A stretch of DNA of 64,000 nucleotides from Ignelater luminosus (GCA_011009095.1 VTPC01090462.1:11795-75794), one strand, 5' to 3'; positions 21,701 through 34,400 are shown, numbered from the stretch's first letter. Translations and numbers: made by a program. Notes: a model not told the origin generated them from the letters alone.

Positions 21701-23398
21701 GTTAAATGTGACCGTAAAGAAAATTATTAATACTTAACAACTTTTTCTTAACATCCAGCACGCATTCGTAACGATAAATGACATGGCTGTACAGATATAA
21801 ATCAGTTAAGGGCAAGAAGAAAGGTCAGAAGTATAGTTTGACCACGACGAGAGTTTGCAATTGCACGTGGGACATTAAAAGCTTGTAAACTTTATTACCA
21901 AGTTTATATTATTTGTAAGAGCATGATTGAGCACGAGTAGGTATGGCGGTACGAAATGAAACATTTAATTATTAGAAAATCACTAACCACAAAGTAATTG
22001 TTGTACTGCCTACTTTCTAAATTCAAGAGCAACACCAATTTTAAATATGATGAAATGTAAAAGGCTTTTTGCTCTCTTTTATATAATTTTTTACTAAAAA
22101 CACACAAATTGGATTTTTTGAAAAACAATTGAGTAACTCTACTCCTCAATCAGAATCCGATTTTATGCATTTTAACTGAAGAAATAAACAGTGTTCTATA
22201 TTAAAGAAAGGTATTTTGATTTAACTTTTCTTTCTGTGTGCCCTTGAACGAATTGCAATAATTTCAATGCATAAGTGTAAAGGAGAAGCATTAATTTTAA
22301 TATTCGACATGTGAAGAATCAACCTTCATGTCGTTTCCGTTCTAGAAAGGAAATTAATCGATCAGTGCCGAAAGATCTACATATAATAAATTAATCTTTA
22401 TGTGCCTAATCAGTCTTTTAAAAATATTGCTGACCTAAAATTATATAACAACCAGAACGCTTTAAAATATTGTAATTTCGATCAAAGCAATTTCTAGAAA
22501 TTGATTTAGTAATAATTGAAGAGGTGCACATCTGATATTTTAGTCTATTACAACTACTGTTTGTAAAACAATGAGTTTTTTGAATGGTTTGATAGTGATG
22601 GAAAATTGGGACAAATCTAACGATTGGATTGGTTTGTTTCGTTTTTCAAGAAGTAGTTCACTGTTGAAAAGGGGAAATTTCCTAGATATCTATGGAACTC
22701 CATAAGTTGTAGTCTGGACCATAGACAATAGGAAGCTGAAATCAGCTCATACACTCTTAGTATATTTATTTGGGAAGTACATTCCGCACCTGTACTCACA
22801 ACAAAATGTTATCTTTTTTCCCTTTCAATTTGGGCAGTGACTACTGAGGTCATATGGTCCCGTGAATTAGATTGCAGATACGAAATAGGGATGGTAGCAA
22901 CCTCGATACCATTGAAGTCAAAAGTTAGTTGCATACCTACTTAAGAGTATGTACCCTTTATTTAACGACTTGATAGAATCCTAATAAAGTAATTTCAAAT
23001 TTTGACATGAATGTTATACCACAGCCAATGTCAGATTGCTTTCCTCACTCAACTCATACTGCAACAAATTACATTTGTTTGCTAAGTATGTAGCAAATGC
23101 TACAGCTTTGTCTAGTGAGAATGTCCTCCCTCAAGCCATTTCATGATTAACTTTGGTAAAAGGAACATACTTGATTATTCAGTTAGTGCGTCAACAAATT
23201 CTTACAAGCAACAAAGAGAACCATGAGTTATAAAACAATTTCTAAATAAATCTACCATCTTAGACAACAGAAACCGTAAAGCAAATCCGAATTATGGTTT
23301 CAAACTGTTATGCTTGAAAATGTAGCAACAGGGTTTGGTCTAGTTGGAATAAATATATCTAGCACTTCCTTGTGAGTTTATTATTGATCTTAATATCA
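18760..23398. other. intron 2 sequence, no gene
   Basis: AT-rich DNA alternates with blocks of more balanced composition (about 19.2-20.9 kb, and from 22.5 kb) that are probably old mobile DNA without identifiable coding motifs. Confidence 0.4.
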
Positions 23399-23430
23399 GA
23401 CCGATTTCGGTGCAGATGCCATCTTCAGTG
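23399..23430 (-). mobile_element. possible Penelope-like element fragment
   Basis: On the minus strand this reads CACTGAAGATGGCATC followed by CCGAAATCGGTC. The paired words CTGAAGATGG and CCGAAA-CGGTC recur in the terminal repeats of Penelope-like retroelements, where they belong to a hammerhead-ribozyme-like fold (CUGANGA and GAAA boxes). Only this short motif is recognisable; no reverse transcriptase was found nearby. Confidence 0.35.
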
Positions 23431-25540
23431 ATATATTGGTCTGGTTATTCTAAACAGATGCGTAACTAATTTCTTGTGTCCTTGACAAAATTTAGCCTTG
23501 GAGCTTCTTTTGCCTAACTCTTTTTCCCTATTGGTACAGATAAGTTTATCCACGTGCAAGAATGGAGTAAATTGATTTAAAACCATTATTCCATAGACGA
23601 ATTAATCATAGGTCATTGCACTTCTTAAAACTTTTTTCTAGAAGTACGTGCTGCTTACGTCATCAAAAAACAGCTTCGAATGATACTTAGAATTAGAGTT
23701 CTAAAACTTCTTATTTTGCTCAAAAATGGAACAAGAAACCTGTTGATGATCGGATGTCTATTCTTGTATTCTGTCTAACGCCCAAGTTATTTTATGGTTT
23801 ACAAGGAGCCGCTACGAGTACTAACTAAACTGTCTTGAAGTTATTAGAAAGCAATCGTAGCCAGTTGTATAGTGTATACCAAGCATTTGTAAGTACAACT
23901 GCGAATGTTTACTGTCCTAAATCTTTTACAAACTAATTAATTGCTAGCCAGCTCGTATTATGAGGAGGGGTGCTTCCCCACTAAGTCTGCACTCATGTTG
24001 CTTTGCTTGTACTTTACTACAACATTCTATATATCTTTGCTACTTTGAAAGATATCTTGTCTGAAGAATTTCGTACTTACTTCAGCTACTGCTTTCTACT
24101 TCATAAAGTTCTACGTTGTCGAAGTCTAAGACCATAGAAAACTCAATCAAAACCCAAACATACATATCTAACTTCTCATCATCAATTCTGTTCCTAGCAA
24201 GAAATCGTCAAAGTCCTTATGTCCCAAATTCTCCAAACAGTTATATCTGCAAAGTTCTAAATGCAGATTTGAAACTTCTTTATTGTTTACCCTTTTCTGG
24301 ACAATTGCTTTATTGCTCATATATTGCAAAAAAATTGCAACTTCATATGTTATAAATGGGATTATCTTGGATTCATAAAAAGCAATATCCTTTCAGAATC
24401 TATTAGGTAACTCGAATAGATTTGCCGTGCTGAAACTAAATCACATGACGTACAGCATTTCTTTCAAGAAGGTGCCAAAATGCCATATTTATGTCAATGT
24501 CTGCCAATCAATTTGTAGTTTTTCCGTTTGAACCACCCACAGTCGTATATCTTTTAACAGAAATACCTTCAAATGTTTGGCAGAGCATACTGCCCCAAAA
24601 GAGATGTTTGTTACTGATACACGAATCTGATGTACTGTCGAAATGGTAAAAAGTGGCCTAAAGAGAATGCGAATGTAAACCTATGGATAGTACAATACAC
24701 TTAACCCATTTAGAAATTCAAAACATTGTCTGGAAGAATACAAGAGTAAAATTGTTACACGCCGAAAAGCACATTGAAAAACCATGAAAGTGACACAAGG
24801 TTTGGATCAAATTTGGCATGTGACTACTGGCCTATTAAATACCCAACGAAATAGCAGATTTGGGATTACTTGAGAGAACAAATTTTGGATCGTTGCCCCT
24901 TCTTCCAGAACTTTTAGCGAAAAAAGAAAAACTGTAGGAGCAATAATTCCAAACAAGCAGAAGACCGCGTATGTAGAATTTATTAGAGAGAAGAAGATAC
25001 TGAAGATATCCACACACAAAATGTTTGGTTTCTAAGTAGTACAAGTTAATAAATTACTTGATTTAGTTACAGGATCAATACTGGGTATTTCTCTTTTCAT
25101 CTAGTTATTTCTGTCTTTTTCTTTTTATATTTAATTATAAAATTACAACTGCAACTGCAACTGTGTTTATTATCTCCCAAATTGTTGTAACTAAAATTTG
25201 TCCTTAACTAAGCTTGTTTTACATTTTCCGAAATAAGTGAGGAATGGACGTCATTAAATTATTAATTCTAATTTCAAATTACCCCATTTTTCCTGTTTAA
25301 TTATGTCACGTTAGAAACTTTTAACGAGAAAACAGTTTTATCATTACTCAAATTAAGACACAAATGAATAACTTATTTCTTTCTAAAAGAAATTTTCCGT
25401 AACTATACATCAAAAAGGTCATTCAATTACAAAAAACGTCGATTCTCATTAAAAATTGATTTTACAAAAAAATCATTTGTTTTTCATTTAAAACTGATCG
25501 TAAAATAACACCCTCGTCAAAAATTCTAAATTATTATTAA
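23431..25540. other. intron 2 sequence, no gene
   Basis: Balanced-composition DNA up to about 24.9 kb, then AT-rich sequence. A CAACTG hexamer is repeated three times near 25150. No coding motif was recognised. Confidence 0.4.
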
Positions 25541-25544
25541 AGAA

Positions 25545-25810
25545 AAGAAAAATGCCGGCAGCCTGTCATCCCAACGTCCTCGGTTTATTAAAAGCCAAAT
25601 CACAATCAGGATTGATTTACAGCTATCGATAACATTTGTGCCGCTGTTGTGAAATTCATAATCGTGTTTGTGTTTCCATTGAAAAATTTAATAATATCGA
25701 TATCACCACAGCTTTCCCAGTGGGCACACTGCAAACTATCAAGGAATTGTCAGCTGATAGCGCAGAGGGTGACTCGTGTGTGGAATATCAAACGAGTTCC
25801 CTGATTTCAT
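25545..25810. promoter_or_regulatory. complex intronic island, candidate enhancer
   Basis: A patch of high sequence complexity lies between AT-rich flanks, with ATCGATA words near 25624 and again near 25697, and CAGCTG near 25752. These resemble dense factor-binding DNA. The call rests on composition and location in a regulator's intron. Confidence 0.3.
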
Positions 25811-26019
25811 AATCTTTTTAAAACTTCTTTAATGTTTCGGTTTTTTTATAGATCGTTTTTCATTTGTTTTCAAATTGTGAGCATGGAAAAAAAACTTTAA
25901 AGTGAAATGCAGAACAGGTATGTTTGTACGTATGCAAGAGCAAGGCGTTTTGACTGTCTTTCTTGGTAAAAGTAAATTGTATTTCTTACAGCTCACTTTG
26001 GTGTCAAATGTCTTCAACC

Positions 26020-26560
26020 CGCGGCGTTTAAATTAACAAACTGTCATTCTTACACAACCCGTCCCCTCGTAGACGTCAGCGGGAATATTTAATAACCAAG
26101 CAAGGAGTGTAGGTATTCACTACAACTTTGTTATTATCAAAGACCAGTTGCAGTATTGACAACTCGAAATTGAAAGCTTTAATGTCGTCTGTCAAGAATA
26201 CCCAAGATAGTTCTAAACATAAAATCAAAAAAAGACGAATGAACTTCTAAAACTTAATTATTCTGGTTCATACTACACCCGCATTATAAATTCAGTTAGC
26301 AACGATTCAAGAGTTTCGTTATCATTTTTTATCGGCAATTCCCGGTAGAGACACATGTCACGATTACGTCACTCAGTGGACATGAGCCCCCGCGAATGAA
26401 TAAAAGAATTTAAACTTTCAGAATCCGTTCATGCTACGCTCTAGTGGGCCTATTAGATAAAACTCTAGGGCGACACATGTGAAGGGTTATGTCCAGCAGT
26501 GATGGACAATACCTATTGTTCACAACTGCTCTTCACTACTACAACCCCCACGTATTAAGC
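26020..26560. promoter_or_regulatory. complex intronic islands, candidate enhancers
   Basis: Two patches (about 26025-26110 and 26320-26560) have raised GC and complex sequence. The second includes TTACGTCACTCA (CRE/AP-1-like, near 26365) and the palindromic E-box CACATGTG near 26476. Confidence 0.3.
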
Positions 26561-29500
26561 TTCAAATTTAAACTAAAAAAAATTAAAATATTACCGTGAT
26601 GAATCAACACGTTATTGTGTTTATACCTCTCGGAGAAACCCACGAAATTAATTAAGGCGTGAAGGGCAACATTTTAAAAAATCACTGATAACAACCAAAT
26701 TTAATTTGAATCAAATGTTTAGGTTAAGATTTACTTGGTTATAATCGCAAGAATATGTTCAAGTTAGTAGTATTACATGGACGATTTAAGGAACGATCGA
26801 TTTCCGTTTGCGCTTCATCCAGGCGAAAATACCGCATTTATCAGTTCAGAGGTAGCAGGATTCGGTCAAATTCTCTGTGTGGTGAATCAGCTCAACTGAA
26901 AAACTAGCACGTCCTAAAACGAGACAGTAAGACATCAAAGTTATCATAAGGAACACGTTTGAAGAAAATTTACAAAAAGATGTACAAAGAAAGAATTGGA
27001 TCGGACATTGAATTAAATAACAGAATTTGAATTTCCACTTCGGCTCTTTTGATAAATCAATTGAACTCGAAAATGTACCCTTTAGTATGAATTTCCATCT
27101 TTATGAAATCGTTACTAGAAATATTTACTTAGCAATTTCAACCTGGTACAAAAATTAAAGATCTAGTCAAAGAGGGTATGAAGTAATTATAATGTGAGTT
27201 GAAATATCAATAGAAAAGATAATTAAAATCAAGATATCATCTGGAATTTCTTCTACAAAATTAGAGGAAGTAAGATGATAAAATGCTCGCTGAATTAATT
27301 TAGACCGGCTTAACTGATCTAAAAATAATAAATAAAACGTTTGTCAAATTTGAGATGATGTCGCTTTGAACACTCTAGAATATCGAATTTTTTAGCAGTA
27401 AACTAGAAAGTAACATTTACGTATTTATGGTGAGCAGGTAAAAGTAAATATCAAAATGCCCAAAATATGCCAAAGCTTTTTCCAAAAGTGAACGTATTTT
27501 TATGACACGTCTCAGTAATTTCTGTAAATCATAAGTATTTGTGTTGCTTTCAAATACTATACTTGCTAGTTAGCAAAGGTTTGGACTTTTGGGGAAAAAT
27601 GAAGAAACTGATATTTGTCAAGTCAACATGAAACTTAAGAATTTTAGGTATGCTTTTGGTAAGCTGCAGTGTGAAGTCTCTATGTTATATGATCAACCAG
27701 TCAAAAAAAACAGTTGAAACAATTGCTAACATACATTGTCATGTCAATAACCTTGAATTTAGTGTAACAAGTAGCTAAGTGCAAAAAGTTTTATTGGTTA
27801 AATCAGGTATCAGTCGGTGATTTCTGTTTCACATCGTACAAGGAATCTAGATATGCATTTCCAACACAAAACTTAGTAAGTTTTTTTTTAAATTTGTGAG
27901 ATTATAATAAAAATCTTTGTTTCAGGATTATCTTCAACCTCATGAAGTAGGGATAAAGTATCAGACCAAGACGCCACAGTGTACAGTAGAAGGAAGCCTA
28001 AAAATTGTAGAATCTGTTTTCAATGTAGAAGAATCGGAATATTACTTGCAAGTTGTGATTTGCTTCGGCCATGAAGAAAATCTAACCTAATCATTGAAAA
28101 AGATTGGAACTAACCTACAATGGTGAACAAAAAACTTGTAATTGTCACATTGACACGAATTAATGATTTATCTAATTAAGTATATGAAACCAACAAAGAA
28201 ACTTTTGGTATTAAGTGTAGCTTCAACCAAACCAAATATTAATCTCTTCATCTTTTAATTAGGATTTAGCAGAACAAGTCATTGGACAATGTACGACTAA
28301 TAATAAAATAATTTTTATCAAATGAACTTTTTAGAGGAAAGAAGATTCTGCTGATGTTTGTAGTGGTGAGTGATAATACATAAAAGCCGAATAAATCCTT
28401 ACGCTAAATGTTCATTGATGAGGGGAAGTCGTAAACTACTAATGTCAGAATATTCTCGGAAATCTAAACATCTGGAAATGCAATAGTTTTCAAAATTTTC
28501 AAATTTCGGCGGCCATTTTGACCACGTTGTATTTGGTTTTTGATGTAGAATCTAAATCTGAAGTCAAAATTTCAAGATTTAAAAAAATGCGGACAGACAA
28601 ACAGACACAGACTTAAATTCAGTAACGATTCCTATCGGAGTTCGTTAAAAAGGTACTACGATAAGACAAAAATTTTGTATATCAAATCAATTAAAATTGC
28701 CAAATTTTGTCACAAGAAGTTTAGAAAATGAAATGAAAGACGGATCGGTTCATAATAGATTTCAACAGATACTTAAAGGAGGTATTTGGGAGAACGAACA
28801 GACCAATAAACATTAACGCATCAGTGATTTTTTTATAGTTCTACTGTAAAAAGTGTAGAACGATCTCTACATTTTATTAAAGTTTTGCCCAACGAGAATT
28901 GTTAAAGTCAAAAACTCAAAGGTATCCTATTTTCAAATTTTCAATTGATGAAGATGCTGACAGCTGAATAAAAACAAATTAAATATATGAAGGTTAAGAA
29001 AGTTTTTTTGCTCAAAATTTCTATTATCTTTGAGTAATATCTTAGGCACTAAAGTAGTAATAATCCCAAGAATACCAGTAAGTATTGCCCACTCTACAAA
29101 GATGTATCAGGCAGTATTAAGTCAAAATTAATTAATTAAGATTACTAACAGAAAATGGTTATTATATTGGCGTCTGCTAATAACCAATAACACAAAAGCA
29201 GGATCTATGAAGTGAAAAGCAAAAATTATATCAAGCTCAAAAAATTGATCTGAATTAACACAATACGCTACATGGTTACAACGTGACAAAATTCATTCGT
29301 TCTCTTTATCTGTAGATTTATAGGCTCTAATTTGATGAAAACAAACCGGAATGAAATTAAATAACAAGACAAGCATCAAGCCGCCTATTATACTTTTCAT
29401 GCGTCTTTCTCAAGCGTTCCAGGTAAACTCCAATTAATTAAGATCAAAAGACAAAAGGAATGTTTCAAACACGTGGTGACAGTATCAGTTATTCATTTTA

Positions 29501-29803
29501 TTCGCTTGCGCAAAATGTTGGACAATTCGTAAACAAAATAAAAATGGAATATTTGGTTAGAAATTCCGAAAAAAGCCTGCCTACTACATAATAACAATGG
29601 AAAATTTAAGATGACTGATAAGTATTTATTAATACCCATTAACACATTGTGTAATATAAATTGCATTGTGTAAAAAGTTGTAACTGCCATAAAAAAGAAA
29701 AAAGTTTCACAAACACCGATCAGGATTCATTTGAAAATCAATAATGCGTACCATAAAAATTAGAATCTACGCAAAGTAGTCTGATAAGACTAAGAATACT
29801 CAC
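26560..29803. other. intron 2 sequence up to the exon 2 donor, no gene
   Basis: The stretch from 26.6 to 29.0 kb has a transposon-like composition but no readable motif. A short imperfect GACA-type run lies near 28589-28608. The final 700 bp before the exon are AT-rich. Confidence 0.4.
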
Positions 29804-30331
29804 CACTATTTGTTGTGTTTGATTCAGCATCAGCGACTTCCGTTCTAGATTTTTTATGGCTGCTTTCTTCAGGTGACGACGTTGTATCCATCCGTTCCTG
29901 TTTAATGTTAGGTTTGATGTCTTCTCCATCTTCCAAACTCGACGACGTCAAAGGGGATGATGAAGCGCGTCTCTTCGGAGTAGAAGAAGCAGCCCCGTCA
30001 ACGCACAAATCCCCAGGAGCAGGTAACCTCGGGGACGCAGGCGGCGGCGTGTGTACTCTCGTACTACTCCCCGATGCTTTTTTCCCCGAAATAGGGGCAG
30101 ATATGCTAGGCCGCCTCGTATTTATGGTGGAAAGGGGTAATGCTCCATCATCATTGTCTCTTTCCCGATCAGCCCCTTGAAAGCAGTGGCCGCTTGCGAA
30201 ATTTTCTTTGTTGCATGAAGCTACTTTGTGTTGGATGAATCTAACAATATCCGAGAGGGCGAATGGTTTTTGGCAGACTCCACATGTGAGGATGTCCTGG
30301 TGACCGTCTGGATCCGCCCCGTCTGCGTCTG
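29804..30331 (-). CDS. BCL11: BCL11-family transcription factor, exon with N-terminal CCHC zinc finger
   Basis: The 528-bp exon starts in phase: its first two bases (CA) complete a codon begun in exon 1. It encodes 175 full codons and ends with the G that begins a Glu codon completed in the next exon. It contains the diagnostic BCL11 N-terminal zinc finger ILTCGVCQKPFALSDIVRF continuing IQHKVASC, spaced C-x2-C-x14-H-x4-C exactly as in vertebrate BCL11A/B, where this finger mediates self-association. A Ser/Pro-rich region follows with a RRPSIS segment, and then NIKQERMD, which contains a sumoylation consensus (IKQE). The acceptor is TTTTACAG followed by CAG, a tandem NAGNAG site. The N-terminal repressor motif of the family (MSRRKQ-like) would be on an earlier exon not seen here. 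An unbroken frame exists on the opposite strand but is a shadow. Confidence 0.93.
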
Positions 30332-30689
30332 CTGTAAAATAATAAATCAGAAATTTAAGTTTATGATGACAGTAAAAAGTGGAGTGAATTCGTCACATGA
30401 TTGCTTAGTAAACCATTAGCTGAATAAGTACTCTTCAACAAGTTGAATAAATACGAAAGGGTTACGATAATTTTCAATTTAACACTACATTGAATCGTGC
30501 TCGCTGTAACGAATAAGTTTTCCCTTTTAAGAACCAACATTAACCCAAATTTATTCAACTTTCTGAGCAAACCAAGATAGATTTCAATTTTGTGAAATGT
30601 TTTAAAAAATTGTCACGCAAAATTAAAATGGACCTTTCTATAAAAACATTTTTAAATTGTTTATTCATGTATTTTAAGGGTTTATTCCA

Positions 30690-31200
30690 AAATTAATTCC
30701 TTAATATTTTTCCACCGTAATGTATATCGATTCATAAAACAGCTGCGAATCTAACCCACCCCCTGATGTGACCGGGTGTCGTAATGACACTCGACAATCG
30801 GGGTGGAGGTTGCCCTTCACCCCCTCTTGTTAGCACCCTGCGGGGATTAGCAATCGCCGACTCAAATGATCTATATTTTTAATTGTTGTACGTATCGGGG
30901 AGTCTTGTTTGTCGGTTTGCAATGCTGGTGACTTTTATGTTTTTTCTATTTAAATCCTTTACATGTCGGTTAGTAATGTGGGCACTAAATAAATTGTATG
31001 ACAATAAAATATTTTTAGTATTGCTGATTTTCTCTGATCAATTGTATCTACCTATGTAGCTAACTAAACCAACCAGTGTCCAGCTTTAACAACCCCCTTT
31101 GAGTGACCACACCCCAAACTGACCAATTGGATGCGCATGCGGTCAGCATGTACCTTTCACACATTGTATAAAAGTATTTCATTGGACAGCAACTCGGACA
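30690..31200. promoter_or_regulatory. complex islands upstream of exon 2, candidate regulatory DNA
   Basis: Two GC-richer patches (30700-30910 and 31070-31190) stand out from AT-rich flanks. The first contains a nested hairpin. The second contains GACCACACCCC and ACTGACCAATTGG, which resemble Runt-type and TGACCA motifs. Confidence 0.35.
30756..30806. repeat. nested hairpin, 51 bases
   Basis: The outer arms CCACCCC/GGGGTGG enclose an inner 8-bp stem CGGGTGTC/GACACTCG (one G-T wobble) around a 5-base loop. It lies about 425 bp upstream of exon 2. Confidence 0.55.
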
Positions 31201-33100
31201 ATGGTCATTATTATGTATCTACCTAAGTTGCAACCCCTAAAGCGTGAACGCAAAAGAGAGGACAGGAGTTTTTGTTAGGGATTCTAGAATAAAATAAAAG
31301 GTCCCTTAAGAATAATTTAGGAACACATCTAACACGGCATATTACACTGCAACCAAAATCGAGATGAGGTAATAAATACTTGATAGATATTATCAGCATA
31401 TTTGAAGAAACCAATATCAAGTCAATTGGCGGCCAATGTATACGGAATAGGGGGTGAAAAACAATCAGAAATACAGATAAAGAAGAGAAATTGACTATCT
31501 GTGGGGCTATTACAGATCTCTCTATATTATAATACGTAGAGTGCATTTTGTTAAATTCTGGAAAAATAAAAGCATCCAATATAAAGGATTAATTAATAAA
31601 ATATTTACCAATTGTTGCCACTTTTATTTAATTGTTAATTGATCACAAAGATTTGTTAAAAAATATCCAAACTGTGTTTCTGATATAAAGTTAGAAATTC
31701 GTTGTAAAATTTGTATTTTGTGTTTCGGACGTAATGATGTCAAACGTGCTGTGAATGTTTCTACGCCTTCTATGTTACCACGTAAACAAGCTGTTAAAAT
31801 GGTTCCAATTATCAGCAACACAACATTAATAAAAGGTTTTTGTAAATTACAATCAAATACGTAGTACATTGGAGAAACAAAAATCTGGTTTACCTATGGT
31901 TACAGTTCATTCATTCGCCAAAGTATAATTAAGATTACGGTTAATTAGACATGCACGGAAACACAAAATAAATCTTTGTTTCTCCTAATCTCGCTCATTA
32001 TTAACGATATAAAAGTAATGAATTCTGGGGACTTAGCGAACGATTTTAGTTTAAAACTCGATATTTCATGTTACTGAATCAATTGCCTCTTTCACTGTTT
32101 ATCTAAACATTGCACTCAAAACATTTGGTTTAACTCTCTATCCTAGATTATATTGTATTTGCATGCAATTTCCATACCATTCAGAATGAATGATCATGGT
32201 ACTGTTTATGATTCTACTACTAAATTGGCCCTTCTGGAAAACTATGGCTGTATAAGTGATCTAATAATATAGTATAGATAAGTACAATCATCAGAAGATT
32301 CTGGAGCTTTTCTAAAATTGATCTTCCTCGACCAATAGTATAGCTTTCGACGTCCCATAATTTAGTTCTTTTCAAATAAGATTTATGCAATTTTTGATAC
32401 AAATAGCAAAAAGAGAAAGCGCGACTCTGATTATGACATTAGACTGATGTCATCATTTTTCCCAGTCCCAATTTCAATATCAGGTTTCTTTCTTACTTTC
32501 TAAGGCCTTGGCTTTATCGTTTTTTCTTATGTTACTTCGCTCAATATCTAACAGCTCTTAAAATGAAATTTGCAGTCGTTTGTAAGATTTCGGGACGGTC
32601 AGTTTAATTCGGCAAAAATTTAATCGGTACATGCTATCAGGACAGAACGATTTCCGCAATGACCCTGATGGTATAGCTATTCCAGTATTGTGCACTGATT
32701 GAGATTGGATTAAATTTAAGGTTAGAAAACTGTCCCCACTGCTATTTCTGACAGCGCTGACAAACTCAGCCTACAGTTTATATGTACAGTAAAATCCTCA
32801 GCAGCTTTTTTCAGTGGTATGTCAATTTGCTCATTCAAAGAACCTAATCGTGTATATAAATGTTTTGTATCTTATGGACTACTTTTAAAGTCATTTTATT
32901 AGTGTGTCCAATAGAAGACGTTTAAGGGCAACTTTTAAAGCCAGAAACTGGCTCTTCTGGCAGAAGCAGTGACAGTTAACGCTAAGCTTGGCAAAAAAAG
33001 TATCTTAAGATAGTTATGTTTGCTTACAAAGATTTATGTACAGACAGAAGTTTTGTTCTGATTAGGTTCCTTGTTCCTGATATACAAGCTTTTACGAAAC
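31200..33100. other. intron 1 sequence, no gene
   Basis: AT-rich to mixed DNA. A 118-codon minus-strand frame at 31223-31579 and an 81-codon one at 31624-31869 show no motif and no splice logic; I treat them as chance. Confidence 0.45.
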
Positions 33101-33114
33101 AAAGACAGAAATTG

Positions 33115-34400
33115 TCATTTCGATTCAATCTTCTGTTTTCGAGATGATACCTTGCTATCTCGAAAGAACTCGTTTTTTCAAAACCAAGATTCAGCTGTCT
33201 TCAAGATTTTAAATGTTAATAATTTCTGCTTATCTTAGTACCCACTTAACTGAGCATAGTAAGTCTTAGGAATATATAGTGGTAAAAGTAAGATTGTTAT
33301 TATTTTATTTTGGAATGATAGTGAATAGTTACTTTGAGTGAAGATTCTAGAAATTGGCAACATTCATGACATACCTAGAAAAAACAGAAAGTCAAAGTAT
33401 TTAATCTAATTTCACCGTTGAAAGCGGACTGTTTTAGGTGGGCAGAGGCCCAAAAATGAGAACTTTAAGATAAATGTATGCGATTTTCGTTCCGATATCC
33501 ACCTACACCATCAAAGAAAACGACAGAAAACCTTAGTGAAAATAGTCAGTCTGAGAGATCGAATTTCACGTAACAAAAATGGTTACCATCTTGAAATAAA
33601 AATCAACTGAGTTATGCCATTGAAAAACTGAATGAAAGCAGAGAACCTAAGACACTTAAAACAAAATAAAAACAAACGGGCAGGAAATACTAAAAGAATG
33701 ATCCTTACTAAATTGAGGTAAGGTAAGCAAAATATTACGATTAGATGCTACTGTTCGTAAAATGTTTCCAAAACATAGAAGAGGTCAAACTCAGAGAATC
33801 CAAAAGATTCGTATTGAATGCAGATCAGCTTAAGCTTGGGGCAATATCTAAACATCCCAAGTTAGTCTTTACAATTTACGAAGAATATTGAAAATGTAGT
33901 ATCGAGGATAAACGGAGCAAGACCTTGGCAATAAAAGATTTTCCATTTTGATTTAAAGCTAAAAGATTCCAGCAAAAAGAAAGCAAATCAATTCAATCTT
34001 CTCTTTTTGAGATGCAAAACCTGTGGTTTGATAATATCTCGAAAAATTCACTCTTCCAAAATCAAGACCCAGATTTTGCGCTATTTGTTTATTTAGAACC
34101 TAACTGAGTAATGGATCTTAAGAATATAATTGGTAAAAGTAGAACTTTTATCATTCTTTGGAGATCTAAAACCCGGAGAATCTCAGTAAGAACAATCTAT
34201 GTCGGAGATCAAACTTGAACCTTCCTATTTTAAAATAAAAAACAAACTGAGCAATATTATTAAAAAGAAGAAGGAAACCAGAGTAAGCAAAACGCCCAAA
34301 ACAGTTTGAGTAAACACAAAACAGAAAACATACAGAAGATTCTAAGGGCTGATGAAATTGGCATCCACAAGAAGTTAAGGTTTACTAAATTGATGAAACA
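33115..34400 (+). repeat. diverged direct duplication, offset about 870 bp
   Basis: A block beginning with TTCAATCTTCT near 33124 is repeated near 33993. Shared landmarks in the same order are a TCGAGAT/ATCTCGA stem, a CCAA(A)ATCAAGA-like word, AACTGAG, GGTAAAAGTA, and an ACAAACTGAG-like then TACTAAATTGA segment. Each copy keeps an inverted repeat (33137-33145 with 33157-33165; 34004-34013 with 34036-34045). It is an old two-copy tandem or a repeated transposon fragment of unknown family. Confidence 0.5.

Larger units (their letters stand above)
11319..29803 (-). other. intron 2 of the BCL11-family gene
   Basis: The donor reads GTGAGTAT at 29803 and the acceptor TTTCAG at 11319, giving 18,485 bp. 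The intron interrupts a Glu codon after its first base. Joining the exons restores ...ESNTTNS-EPSNYVC, which aligns with the vertebrate DEPSSYTC segment just before its first classical finger. No additional exon is needed to preserve frame. Confidence 0.9.

Noticed and set aside
29815..30180. 121-codon open frame on the plus strand over exon 2
   Set aside because: It is the antisense shadow of a GC-rich coding exon; it has no domain and exon 2 is firmly assigned to the minus strand.
31223..31579. 118-codon minus-strand frame with membrane-like stretches
   Set aside because: AT-rich composition alone gives Leu/Ile/Phe runs; no motif, no splice context and no supporting neighbour.
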